59,530 nucleotides of DNA. Source: an uncultured Steroidobacter sp. Lineage in GTDB: Bacteria; Pseudomonadota; Gammaproteobacteria; Steroidobacterales; Steroidobacteraceae. Positions 40,298 to 49,277 of this stretch are shown here, piece after piece (the stretch's first letter is position 1; every line of letters starts with the position of its first letter). The position numbers and the translations under genes were made by a program. The notes under the pieces were generated by a model. It was not told where the DNA came from, searched no databases, and was given only the letters and a program-made list of their open reading frames with translations. Location: assembly GCF_937958065.1 (NCBI RefSeq), contig NZ_CALFXI010000118.1, forward strand, positions 1 to 59,530. The letters are read 5' to 3'.

Positions 40298-41143
40298 ATG
40301 CGCAGTTTGAATTTCCGCATCGTCAACGTGTTCACGTTCAACGGCGGCACGCTCACCGGCAATCCGCTGTGTGTGTTCGAGGACGCCACCGGTCTGAGCA
40401 CCGAGACCATGCAGGCGCTGGCCCGCCAGTTCAACTTGTCCGAAACGACGTTCATTCAACGCTCGACTTCGGCCAGCGCCCACGTGCGCATCTTCACGCC
40501 GAGTTATGAGATGCCGTTCGCCGGTCATCCCACGCTAGGCACCGCATTCGTCTGCCGCGAACTGGGTCTCGGCGGCGACAAGCTGCAGCTGGAAATGAAG
40601 GCCGGCATCATTCCGGTCGAAGCCCGAGGCAATCGGTGGACGTTGCAAGCCAATTCACCTACCTGGCGCGCGTGCGAAGCATCGCGTGAGGCACTCGCGG
40701 CCATGCTCGGGTTGGAAGCAAGCGACGTGGGCGAGCAACCGCTCTGGGTCAAGGCGGGCAAGGAACAACTGGTCATTCCATTGTCCAGCGAGGCCGCGGT
40801 CCGGCGCGCCAGGCCCCGACCCGATCTGTTCGGCACCGTGACCAGCGAGGACGGCCACAGCATGGCTTACATCTTCGCCCCGCCGAGCAACGGCCGCACG
40901 CTGGCGCGTTTTTTCTTCCCGGACGGCGCCGCCATTCTGGAGGACCCGGCGACCGGCTCGGCGACGGCCAACTTCGGCGGCTGGTGGCTGGCCACTCAGC
41001 AGCCGCTGCCCTGTGAGTTGCAAATATCACAAGGCGAGTACGTCGCCCGACCCTCGACACTCTTTTTGAATGTGGACGTCCAGCGGCGCATCTTCGTCAG
41101 TGGCGACGTGGTCGAGGTCGCGCGTGGCACGCTGAATTTGTAA
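40298..41143 (+). CDS. PhzF-family isomerase/epimerase-like protein
   Basis: A 281-residue PhzF-fold protein. The catalytic Glu is in NLSETTFI, and the family blocks GHPTLGTAFV and EDPATGSATANFGG are intact. PhzF of phenazine synthesis isomerises DHHA, a relative of hydroxyanthranilate, so a place behind kynurenine-pathway genes is suggestive but no phenazine genes are present. Most family members have unknown substrates. It begins 98 bases after kmo. Confidence 0.88.
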   Translation: MRSLNFRIVNVFTFNGGTLTGNPLCVFEDATGLSTETMQALARQFNLSETTFIQRSTSASAHVRIFTPSYEMPFAGHPTLGTAFVCRELGLGGDKLQLEMKAGIIPVEARGNRWTLQANSPTWRACEASREALAAMLGLEASDVGEQPLWVKAGKEQLVIPLSSEAAVRRARPRPDLFGTVTSEDGHSMAYIFAPPSNGRTLARFFFPDGAAILEDPATGSATANFGGWWLATQQPLPCELQISQGEYVARPSTLFLNVDVQRRIFVSGDVVEVARGTLNL

Positions 41144-41316
41144 AGCTCCGGATTGGCAAGCGCTTGCGCGATCCCTAAGGTGATGCCGACTGAGTCTCGG
41201 TAGCGCCTGGGAGCGTAGATGCCTGATTTCGGATCCGTAGCAACGCGTACTGAAAAGGACTGGTTGTCCCCCTCTCTGCAAGACATGCCCATCGAGCGCC
41301 TCGCCAAGAGGTGCTC

Positions 41317-42534
41317 ATGCTGAGCCCTTCATCGTTAGTTGCCGACAGCGCCCTCGCCGCTGGAGTGAAATGCGAGACCTGGCCGGCCTGGCAACGCTTC
41401 AAGCTGCTGTACATGAGCCACGACGGCCGCATCGTCGATGCCGGCACCGAGGCGCAGATCACTACATCCGAAGCGCAGTCGTACGCATTGTTCTTCGCGC
41501 TGGTCAGCAATGATCGCGAGGCCTTCGATCGAATCCTGCGCTGGACTCACAACTATCTCTGCGGCAGCCATCTGGAGAAAATACTGCCGGCTTCGAAATG
41601 GGGCCGCGCCGATGACGGAGTCTGGTGCGTGCTCGACAGCAACTCCGCCACCGCTGCCGATCTGTGGATTGCCTACACGCTCGGCGAAGCAGCGCGCCTG
41701 TGGAATGAACGACGCTACTCCAACCTCGGCTTCGAGATCGCCAGGAACATTCTGCAGCAGAACATACAGACCGTGCCTGGACTCGGAACCGTACTGCTGT
41801 CGGGGCCGAATGGCTTTGTGAGCAAGGACAGCTGGCGCCTGAATGCGAGCCACCTGCCGTTGCCTGTGCTTCGCGGCCTGGCGCGGCACACCAGGGATCC
41901 CGTCTGGGACGCAATCCTCCAATCCTCCGAGCGGGTCATTCTCGGCTCGGCACCGCGTGGATTCGCCGCCGACTGGATCGAATTCACCCGCAGCGGATTT
42001 CTCCCGGATCGTCGCACTCGATCCGTCGGCAGTTACGATGCGATCCGCGTTTATCTCTGGGCCGGGATGCTGCCCGCTTCCGATCCGGCGCGTGACCGGA
42101 TCCTGAATGCACTGAGCCCCATACTGGAGAGCGCCGTCACGCGCACCGCTCCCGCCGAAATCATCGACACCCAAACGTTGCAGATGCGCGGCGAGGGTCC
42201 ACCTGGCTTTTCCGCGGCACTGTTGCCCATGCTGGCCAACGGCAGGATGACGGCTGCATTACAAGCGCATCGCCAGCGTGCAGCGGATGGCTCGTTACAA
42301 AACAATCAAAGTCATTACAGCGATGCATTAACGTGCGCTGGATTCCAGCATCCGAGCGACCGCACTAGCGATCGGCTCTGCCAACAGTGCGCCGTTTCGG
42401 GGCGGCGCGTATTACGGCACCGTGCTGGAATTTCAAAGCTGCACCCACGGATGGGAACCATCCGCGGCCTCGGGACATCTATCCCTCGATACCGCGGTCA
42501 AAGCGCACCGCTCTCTACTCTGATGCCCGGGTAA
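41317..42534 (+). CDS. GH8 endoglucanase (BcsZ-type), probably degenerating
   Basis: The first 339 of 405 residues follow E. coli BcsZ closely. The catalytic acid and base are kept: Glu52 in TTSEAQSY and Asp241 in GSYDAIRVYLW, as are LDSNSATAADLWIAY and GFSAALLPML. Two things are odd. The N-terminus (MLSPSSLVADSALAAG) is too short and weak for a signal peptide. After HYSDALT the family ending GQGW...RF is missing and about 65 residues without family character follow, while another frame (42332-42522) reads AYYGTVLEF, resembling the lost region. No bcsA, bcsB or bcsC is nearby. A frameshifted or decaying orphan gene is likely. Confidence 0.75.
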   Translation: MLSPSSLVADSALAAGVKCETWPAWQRFKLLYMSHDGRIVDAGTEAQITTSEAQSYALFFALVSNDREAFDRILRWTHNYLCGSHLEKILPASKWGRADDGVWCVLDSNSATAADLWIAYTLGEAARLWNERRYSNLGFEIARNILQQNIQTVPGLGTVLLSGPNGFVSKDSWRLNASHLPLPVLRGLARHTRDPVWDAILQSSERVILGSAPRGFAADWIEFTRSGFLPDRRTRSVGSYDAIRVYLWAGMLPASDPARDRILNALSPILESAVTRTAPAEIIDTQTLQMRGEGPPGFSAALLPMLANGRMTAALQAHRQRAADGSLQNNQSHYSDALTCAGFQHPSDRTSDRLCQQCAVSGRRVLRHRAGISKLHPRMGTIRGLGTSIPRYRGQSAPLSTLMPG

Positions 42535-42540
42535 TTCACG

Positions 42541-42933
42541 ATGACATCGCGCTGTTCTGGTGCAGCTGTCGCCTCGCATTACGACGACATGCCGTTGTCA
42601 CTGGTGCTGTTCCGCTATCTGTGGCCGTTCTGGCTGTTCAAGGATGCCAGTCGCGGCGATCACATGACGCGTGCGGCCGCTTACCGTCACAACCGCAGGA
42701 TGCGGATCTATCTGCCGGGCTATCTGATGAAATGGATGTTCAGCTGCGTCACCACGTTCGCGATCACGGCGGGTTTCGGCTCGCTTTCGACGGCGCAGGC
42801 CGCCAGCGCCGCGGACTCGGTGGACGTGTTCGCCATCATCGCCGCGGGCTGGGGCATCATCTTCACGTGCAGCGTCTGCGTGCTGTTCGTCACCAGCTAC
42901 ATCTATTTCTATCTGAGCCGCAACGACGCTTGA
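42541..42933 (+). CDS. Unknown small membrane protein
   Basis: Not recognised. Up to 130 residues; a start at 42589 (MPLSLVLFRYLWPFWLF, 114 residues) looks more natural than the ATG at 42541, and neither has a clear ribosome site. Three hydrophobic segments: near the N-terminus (LSLVLFRYLWPFWLF), in the middle (SCVTTFAITAGFGS) and at the C-terminus (VFAIIAAGWGIIFTCSVCVLFVTSYIYFYL), with an Arg/His-rich loop between the first two. It sits 6 bases after the GH8 frame and is followed by a hairpin terminator. Confidence 0.65.
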   Translation: MTSRCSGAAVASHYDDMPLSLVLFRYLWPFWLFKDASRGDHMTRAAAYRHNRRMRIYLPGYLMKWMFSCVTTFAITAGFGSLSTAQAASAADSVDVFAIIAAGWGIIFTCSVCVLFVTSYIYFYLSRNDA

Positions 42934-42980
42934 TACGTTCGCTGGCCGTATTCCAGCCAGACCGGCATGAAAAACCGCAG

Positions 42981-43008
42981 CAATCCTGCCCGATTTCGGG
43001 CAGGATTG
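42981..43008 (+). terminator. Hairpin terminator before glmS unit
   Basis: A perfect 12-bp stem (CAATCCTGCCCG, 42981-42992, with 42997-43008) and a 4-base loop ATTT. The plus-strand T-run is short (two T), while the minus strand has GGTTTTT a few bases beyond the stem. It lies 47 bases after the membrane-protein stop and overlaps the likely leader of the next gene, so it may also affect its translation. Confidence 0.6.
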
Positions 43009-43015
43009 TTGGGAA

Positions 43016-43330
43016 ATGACCTCTGAGCCGGCAAACTTCGCCTCCGCATCGGATTCGAACGGAGTGCAGGACGAAATGGGAGAGCTGGTGGACTACCTGG
43101 CCCGCTCCAGCCGTCTGACCCCCCAGGAAGCGGCCCGCCTGGTCAACGAAGTGCTGGCATTCATGAGCGAGACCCCCGAGGACTTCATTCGCCGCCGCCA
43201 CCTCGCCTTGCAGGCCCAGGGCCTTTCGAACCGAGCGATCTATCTGCAGATCAGCGACGAGCTGGCGGCGCGACGCTTTCGCGCGCCCGAGTACAGCGAG
43301 CGGCAGATCCGCAGGATCATTTACGGTTGA
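43016..43330 (+). CDS. Unknown small acidic/basic helical protein upstream of glmS
   Basis: Not recognised. 104 residues from the ATG at 43016, but that ATG has GGGA only one base away; an ATG at 43076 (MGELVDYLARS) has AGGA at a good distance and would give 84 residues. The protein looks fully helical; the C-terminal part GLSNRAIYLQISDELAARRF...YSERQIRRIIYG resembles a helix-turn-helix with a basic end, but I cannot tie it to a DNA-binding family. It lies 15 bases before glmS on the same strand, so it is probably co-transcribed. Confidence 0.75.
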   Translation: MTSEPANFASASDSNGVQDEMGELVDYLARSSRLTPQEAARLVNEVLAFMSETPEDFIRRRHLALQAQGLSNRAIYLQISDELAARRFRAPEYSERQIRRIIYG

Positions 43331-43345
43331 ACGGAAGGTTTCCTC

Positions 43346-45166
43346 ATGTGCGGCATCGTCGGTTACATCGGCAAGCGCGAAGCAGCGCCCATCCTGGTCG
43401 AAGGCCTGCGGCGGCTGGAATATCGCGGCTACGACTCGGCCGGCATCGCCTGTGCCCGCAACGACAAGCTCACCATCTTCAAGAGCAAAGGCAAGGTGCG
43501 TGATCTGGAGCGCTCGCTGCCGGAACGATTGAAAGGAACGACCGGCATCGCTCACACGCGCTGGGCGACCCACGGCGAGCCGAGCGATCGAAATGCGCAC
43601 CCACATACCGATGCGAGCGAGCGTTTCGCGATCGTTCACAACGGCATCGTCGAGAATGCCGGGCAGCTGCGCTCCAAGCTGCAGGCGAGCGGCGTGACCT
43701 TCCGGTCCGAGACGGATTCGGAAGTCCTGGCTCATCTCATCGCGGCCATGCCCGGCGACAGCCTCGAAAGCCGCGTCCGCGGCGCGCTGCGACTCGTGAC
43801 TGGAACCTATGGACTGGCCGTCATCGACGCCGAGCGCCCCGAAACGATCGTCGTCGCACGCAACGGCAGCCCGGTCGTGCTCGGCATCGGTGAACGCGAA
43901 ATGTTCGTTGCCTCCGATCAGGCCGCGCTGGTTCGACACACCCAAAGCGTCGTACATCTGGATGACGGCGAAGTCGCCGTCGTGCGGGCCGACGGCTTCG
44001 AAACCTCGACGCTCGATGGCGGCGCCACCGCCAAGAAACCTTCGACGATTCCCTTTACGGATGAATCGTTCGACAAGGAAGGTTACTCGCACTTCATGCG
44101 CAAGGAGATCGCCGAACAGCCCGAGTCGATCCGCCGCACCTTGAGCGGCCGGCTCGACACGCGCTTTCAGACGACGCATATCGGCGGCCTGGAAATGGCG
44201 GCGCGAGAGCTCCTCGAAATCCGCCGCGTCAAGATTCTCGGTTGCGGCTCGGCTTACATTGCCGGCTGCTTCGGGGCGCATCTGATCGAGCAACTGGCTC
44301 GCGTGCCCGCGCATGCGGAGCCTGCGTCCGAATTTCGTTATCGCAATCCGGTGATCGAACAGGACACGCTGTACATCGCGGTCAGCCAGTCCGGAGAAAC
44401 ATTCGACACGCTGGCGGCCGTCCAGGAAGTGAAACGCAAAGGCGGCCGCGTCCTGGGCATCGTCAATGTCGTCGGCAGCACGATCGCCCGCGAATGCGGC
44501 CGCGGCATCTACTTGCATTCCGGCCCCGAGATCGCGGTCGTTTCCACCAAGACCTTCACCTCCACCGCCGTCGCGTTCGCGCTGCTCGCCATTCACCTCG
44601 GCCGCATTCGCGACATGTCGACCGCCCACGGCGCGCGGCTGCTCAAGGCCCTGGAAGCGCTTCCCTCACAGGTCGAGGAGATCCTTGCGATGGAACCGCA
44701 CATTGCGAAACTGGCGAAGGAACTGGCGGCGCACGAGAGCGCCTATTTCGTGGGCCGCGCCGCCGGCTATCCGGTCGCAATGGAAGGTGCGCTGAAGCTG
44801 AAAGAGATCAGCTACATCCACGCCGAGGCCTATCCCGCGTCCGAGCTGAAACACGGGCCGCTGGCACTGATCAGCCCGCAGACCCCGACCGTGGTCATCA
44901 TGCCCAGGGACGACTTATTCCCCAAGAACGCCTCCACCCTCGAAGAAATCCGCGCCCGCAGCGGCCCGATCTACGCCATTACCCACCGCGGCGATCCCCT
45001 GCCCGTCGCAGTCAACGGCATCATCGAGGTGCCGAAATCGGAGCCCGAGCTGGATCCGCTGCTGTTGAACATTCCGTTACAGCTGCTGGCCTATCACGTT
45101 GCGCTGACCAAGGATCGAAACATCGATCAGCCGCGCAACCTGGCGAAGTCGGTGACGGTGGAGTGA
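43346..45166 (+). CDS. glmS: Glutamine-fructose-6-phosphate aminotransferase
   Basis: GlmS makes glucosamine-6-phosphate, the first step to UDP-GlcNAc for peptidoglycan and LPS. The 606-residue product begins MCGIVGYIGKRE with the glutaminase nucleophile Cys2, has the RYRGYDSAGIA and HTRWATHGEPS glutaminase motifs, and two SIS sugar-isomerase domains (ILGCGSAYIAG, AVSQSGETFDTLAA, VGRAAGYPVAMEGALKLKE). It ends DQPRNLAKSVTVE, the conserved tail. Good ribosome site GAAGG. Confidence 0.98.
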   Translation: MCGIVGYIGKREAAPILVEGLRRLEYRGYDSAGIACARNDKLTIFKSKGKVRDLERSLPERLKGTTGIAHTRWATHGEPSDRNAHPHTDASERFAIVHNGIVENAGQLRSKLQASGVTFRSETDSEVLAHLIAAMPGDSLESRVRGALRLVTGTYGLAVIDAERPETIVVARNGSPVVLGIGEREMFVASDQAALVRHTQSVVHLDDGEVAVVRADGFETSTLDGGATAKKPSTIPFTDESFDKEGYSHFMRKEIAEQPESIRRTLSGRLDTRFQTTHIGGLEMAARELLEIRRVKILGCGSAYIAGCFGAHLIEQLARVPAHAEPASEFRYRNPVIEQDTLYIAVSQSGETFDTLAAVQEVKRKGGRVLGIVNVVGSTIARECGRGIYLHSGPEIAVVSTKTFTSTAVAFALLAIHLGRIRDMSTAHGARLLKALEALPSQVEEILAMEPHIAKLAKELAAHESAYFVGRAAGYPVAMEGALKLKEISYIHAEAYPASELKHGPLALISPQTPTVVIMPRDDLFPKNASTLEEIRARSGPIYAITHRGDPLPVAVNGIIEVPKSEPELDPLLLNIPLQLLAYHVALTKDRNIDQPRNLAKSVTVE

Positions 45167-45170
45167 CCGG

Positions 45171-46169
45171 TCAGTAACAGACCTTGTTTCTTCCGGTCCG
45201 CTTCGCCTTGTACAGCATTTCGTCCGCGGTCCGGTACAGATCGGCGAGCGACATGCCTTCTTTGAGCGAGCCGACACCGACGGAGATGGTGACCCGGATG
45301 CTCTTGTCCTCGGCGACGAATGCGTGCGCTTCGACCAGCGCGCGCAGGTCTTCGCCGGCCTTGGCGGCGTTGTGAAGTGAGGTCTCGGGCAGGATGACGC
45401 AGAACTCCTCGCCGCCATAGCGACCCAGCCGGTCGCTGGGGCGCAGCCGACGCTGCAGGATGCCGGCGAGGCCGCGCAGCACCGAGTCGCCGGTGAGATG
45501 ACCGTGCGTATCGTTGATGCTCTTGAAATGATCGATGTCGAGCATGAGCACCGACAACTCGCGGCCATGACGACGGGCACGGGGAATCTCTTCTTCCAAC
45601 AGCGAGTCCAGGCGCTTGCGATTGGCCAGGTCGGTCAGGCCATCGGTGACGGCCATGCGATGGATGATTTCGTGATACTGCAGCTCGATATCGGAGCCGG
45701 ACAGATATTTGAAAATCGTATCGCCGATTTTCAGCCGATCGCCCCGCTGCAGCTGCCGCTCGCGAATGGTATGGACGTCGTCGTTGATGAACGTGCCGTT
45801 GGTGGATACCAGGTCGACGACGAACAGATTGCCGCCGCGCTGCTCGAGACGGGCATGCCGGCGGGACACGCAGTCGCTGGGCAGAACGATGTCGTTGTCA
45901 CGACCGCGCCCGATGGTGGTCTCGGACTTGTCGAGGACATAACGTCGGCCCAGATCGGCCTGCACCGGCGCATGAATGACCACCAGGCACGCCTCACCGG
46001 GCCGCCTGACGCGCAGCTCATCGAGCCCCGTGACCCGGGTTTGTACCTCGTAATCGTGGTCCACGGCGCGCAAGATACTGTGCGCCGAGAGGAAACGTCC
46101 AGCGCGCGCCGACCCCGCCGCTACGGGCGGCGGCGAGAGGCAGAAGTCGCGCCTTTTGCCGGTTCGCAC
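45171..46169 (-). CDS. FHA-GGDEF diguanylate cyclase
   Basis: A 332-residue cytoplasmic protein that should make cyclic di-GMP. An N-terminal FHA domain (about residues 60-155) keeps the phosphothreonine-binding GRGRDND, SRRHA and STNGT motifs. The GGDEF domain (about 170-330) has the active site GGEEF (252-256) and, five residues before it, an inhibitory I-site RPSD (243-246), so product feedback is likely. The first 35 residues look non-conserved; a GTG at 46064 (DHDYEVQTRVTG) is an alternative start. No membrane segment is seen. It ends an eight-gene minus-strand run. Confidence 0.92.
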   Translation of the reverse strand: MRTGKRRDFCLSPPPVAAGSARAGRFLSAHSILRAVDHDYEVQTRVTGLDELRVRRPGEACLVVIHAPVQADLGRRYVLDKSETTIGRGRDNDIVLPSDCVSRRHARLEQRGGNLFVVDLVSTNGTFINDDVHTIRERQLQRGDRLKIGDTIFKYLSGSDIELQYHEIIHRMAVTDGLTDLANRKRLDSLLEEEIPRARRHGRELSVLMLDIDHFKSINDTHGHLTGDSVLRGLAGILQRRLRPSDRLGRYGGEEFCVILPETSLHNAAKAGEDLRALVEAHAFVAEDKSIRVTISVGVGSLKEGMSLADLYRTADEMLYKAKRTGRNKVCY

Positions 46170-46199
46170 GAGGGTCGTGGCACGATGCCCGATCCCTCG

Positions 46200-46901
46200 T
46201 TAAAAGTTGAATCCGGGCTTATGCGGCAGCAGACCGCGCACTTCGCTGTCCTTCAGCTCGCGCCATTGCCCCACTTTGAGCCCATCCAATGTCAAATTGA
46301 TGATCCGCACGCGTTGCAGCCGCAACACTTTGTAGCCGAAGAACGAGCACATGCGCCGGATCTGGCGGTTCAGGCCCTGGGTCAGGATGATCCGGAACGT
46401 GGCCGGCGCCACGCGTGTGATTTTACAAGGCCGCGTGACGGTGCCGAGAATCCGCACCCCGCTCGCCATGCCATTGAGAAATATTTCGGTCACCGGCCGG
46501 TCGACCGTCACGACATATTCCTTTTCGTGGGCATTCTCGACCCGCAGGATCTCGTTGACGATGTCACCGTTGTTGGTCAGCAGGATCAGTCCCTCGGACT
46601 CCTTGTCGAGGCGGCCGATGGGAAAGATCCGCTCGCGATAATTGACGAAGTCCGTGATGTTTCCGGGGATCGCGCGGTCGGTCGTGCAGATGACGCCGAC
46701 CGGTTTGTTGAGCGCGATATAGACGTGCTTCTGCTCGCCGCTGACCTGCTGGCCGTCGACGCAGACCACATCGCCTTCCTTGACCTGCGTGCCAAGCGTC
46801 GCGACCACGCCATTGATGGTCACCCGCCCCGCTTCGATGCGAGCGTCCGCCTCGCGGCGCGAGCACAGACCGGTCTCGCTGATGTACTTGTTCAGCCTCA
46901 C
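46200..46901 (-). CDS. rluF: 23S rRNA pseudouridine synthase RluF
   Basis: RluF makes pseudouridine at position 2604 of 23S rRNA (and tRNA-Tyr in E. coli). The 233-residue protein has an N-terminal S4 domain (RLNKYISETGLCSRREADARIEAGRV) and the catalytic Asp in FPIGRLDKESEGLILLTN; GLNRQIRRMC is also typical. It matches E. coli RluF over its core but lacks the long Lys-rich C-terminal tail. Start is a GTG at 46901. RluB/RluE relatives are possible but the sequence is closest to RluF. Confidence 0.9.
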   Translation of the reverse strand: MRLNKYISETGLCSRREADARIEAGRVTINGVVATLGTQVKEGDVVCVDGQQVSGEQKHVYIALNKPVGVICTTDRAIPGNITDFVNYRERIFPIGRLDKESEGLILLTNNGDIVNEILRVENAHEKEYVVTVDRPVTEIFLNGMASGVRILGTVTRPCKITRVAPATFRIILTQGLNRQIRRMCSFFGYKVLRLQRVRIINLTLDGLKVGQWRELKDSEVRGLLPHKPGFNF

Positions 46902-46915
46902 TTCGAGTCAACGCA

Positions 46916-47287
46916 TCAAGCCGAAGGAATGAACTCGTCGTCGCCCTGATGCTCGCGCTCGAATTTCAGGAACTCGTGATAGCCGCAACGATTGCCGTAC
47001 GGATACTTGCGACAGACGTTGGGGCGCGCTTCATACACGGTGCAGCGGCGCTCGTCCGTATCGAAGAAACGACAGATGGTCTTGTAGATGTGATCTTTCT
47101 GATGCCGCAGGATCTGCTCGTCCACTTCCTTGGTCTTGTAGTTGTAGGTGAACTTCCGTTTGGCAACTTCGTGCGACAGCCCGAAATGCTTCGCCAACCG
47201 CGCGATGTCGTACTCGCTCACGGCGATGCGCGAATGACTGCAACAATAGCCGGGACAGGTGGCACAGTTGTAACGCATCTTGCTCAT
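46916..47287 (-). CDS. YkgJ-family cysteine-cluster protein
   Basis: A 123-residue protein from the start MSKMRYNCATCPGYCC, which overlaps the folA stop (ATGA). Eight Cys are arranged as in the YkgJ/UPF0153 family (CATCPGYCC, TICRFFD, RRCTVY, NVCRKYPYGNRCG), a pattern thought to bind zinc or an iron-sulfur cluster. Function unknown. The frame is open 29 codons upstream but that part lies within folA. Confidence 0.88.
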   Translation of the reverse strand: MSKMRYNCATCPGYCCSHSRIAVSEYDIARLAKHFGLSHEVAKRKFTYNYKTKEVDEQILRHQKDHIYKTICRFFDTDERRCTVYEARPNVCRKYPYGNRCGYHEFLKFEREHQGDDEFIPSA

Positions 47288-47772
47288 GGGACGACCCTCT
47301 CCAGCGTGCTGAAGGTAAAGGCGTGGGCGTGACGCTCGTCCGCCGGATGATACTCCTTCGCGACCTCGCGCCACTCGTGCGGCTGCAACTCGGGAAACAC
47401 CACGTCGCCTGCGACGTTGGCGTGCACGCGCGTGAGATGGATGACCTGAACGCTCGGCAGCACTTGTCGGTAGATATCCGCGCCACCGACGATCACGATC
47501 TCCGGCGCCGGCTGCGCCGCCGCGAGCGCCTCGTCGATCGAAGTCACCACGCGGCAGCCGGGGATCTCCAGGCCCGACCGACGGGAGATCACGATATTCA
47601 AGCGCCCCGGCAGCGGCCGTCCGATCGAATCGAACGTCTTGCGCCCCATCACGATCGGCTTGCCCAGGCTGAGCGCCTTGAAGCGCTTCAGATCATCGGG
47701 CAGCCGCCACGGCAGCTGATTGCCGCTGCCGATGACGCCATTGTCGGCCACTGCGACGATGATCGAGAGCAT
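47284..47772 (-). CDS. folA: Dihydrofolate reductase
   Basis: FolA reduces dihydrofolate to tetrahydrofolate with NADPH, resupplying what ThyA consumes. From MLSIIVAVADNGVIGSGNQLPWRLPDDLKRFK the product is 162 residues, the family length; the catalytic Asp is in LPDDLKRFK, and GRKTFDSIGRPLPGR and VIVGGADIYRQVLP are hallmark blocks. An upstream extension of 38 codons overlaps the SET gene and is not FolA-like. It sits 11 bases after the SET-domain gene. Confidence 0.96.
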   Translation of the reverse strand: MLSIIVAVADNGVIGSGNQLPWRLPDDLKRFKALSLGKPIVMGRKTFDSIGRPLPGRLNIVISRRSGLEIPGCRVVTSIDEALAAAQPAPEIVIVGGADIYRQVLPSVQVIHLTRVHANVAGDVVFPELQPHEWREVAKEYHPADERHAHAFTFSTLERVVP

Positions 47773-47783
47773 CGTGTCGACCT

Positions 47784-48458
47784 TCAGCGCTTCCTGGCTT
47801 TCTTCTTGGCCTTCTTCTTCTCGGGCTTGCGCTTGTCGAGCGGCTCCTTGTCCAGCATGGTGCCGCGACATTTCTTCGCGCCACAACGACAGGCGTACAA
47901 CGCCAGCTCGGCCGGATCGTCGGTGCTCTCCCAGGTGAGCTGATAGTCGTACCCCAGCTCTTCTCCCGGCTTGATGTTACGAATCGCGTCGATGAACACG
48001 CGGCTGTTCTCGATCACGGTCTCGCAGTTGGGATTGCAGCTGTGATTGATGAAGCGCGCGTCGTTGCCGTTCACGCCGGCATCGATCACGGTGCGGTTGC
48101 TGGCGATGAACAGGAAGGTATGGCCGTCGTCCTCGCCCTTCTTCTCGTAACGGGCATCCGCCTCGCCATGGGAGATGCGCTCGCCGAGATACTCGAGGAT
48201 GCGCGTGCCCTTCTTGATGGGCGCGACCGCATATACGCCGCGACCGTGAATGGCCGAATCGCGGGCTTCCACCAATGGGGAGCTCGCCAGCGACACCGCT
48301 CGCTTCTTGCGCTTTATCCCGCGGGATGACCCCGGCCGCGCTCCTTGCGTCGCCCCTCCTTTGGGCCGTCGCACCGCCTTCTTCTGCGAGTTGCGAGCGG
48401 ATTTCCCGGACGAACGAGTCTTGTTGCGCGACTGAGTGCGACGGTTCTTCGTGGCCAT
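47784..48458 (-). CDS. SET-domain protein (putative lysine methyltransferase)
   Basis: A 224-residue protein with a complete SET domain (about residues 58-185): HGRGVYAV, the knot motif RFINHSCNPNCETV and EELGYDYQ. A post-SET-like Cys cluster follows (ACRCGAKKCRGTML), similar to eukaryotic histone methyltransferases, so it should use SAM to methylate a lysine. Both ends are very basic and low-complexity: the first 55 residues are rich in Lys/Arg/Ser/Gly and the last 20 in Lys, which suggests nucleic-acid or ribosome contact. Target unknown. It lies between thyA (24-base gap) and folA. Confidence 0.9.
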   Translation of the reverse strand: MATKNRRTQSRNKTRSSGKSARNSQKKAVRRPKGGATQGARPGSSRGIKRKKRAVSLASSPLVEARDSAIHGRGVYAVAPIKKGTRILEYLGERISHGEADARYEKKGEDDGHTFLFIASNRTVIDAGVNGNDARFINHSCNPNCETVIENSRVFIDAIRNIKPGEELGYDYQLTWESTDDPAELALYACRCGAKKCRGTMLDKEPLDKRKPEKKKAKKKARKR

Positions 48459-48482
48459 TAGGTAGTTGGATCGGACAGCCCA

Positions 48483-49273
<791 letters not shown>

Positions 49274-49277
<4 letters not shown>

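Noticed and set aside
41144..41316. A possible gene or RNA between phzF-like and GH8 genes
   Set aside because: Only 173 bases with no ribosome-linked frame and no clear structured RNA; part may be a decayed 5' end of the GH8 gene but I cannot show it.
42387..43019. A 210-residue plus-strand open frame overlapping the small membrane-protein gene
   Set aside because: Arg/His-rich shadow of the hydrophobic frame at 42541-42933, without features of its own.
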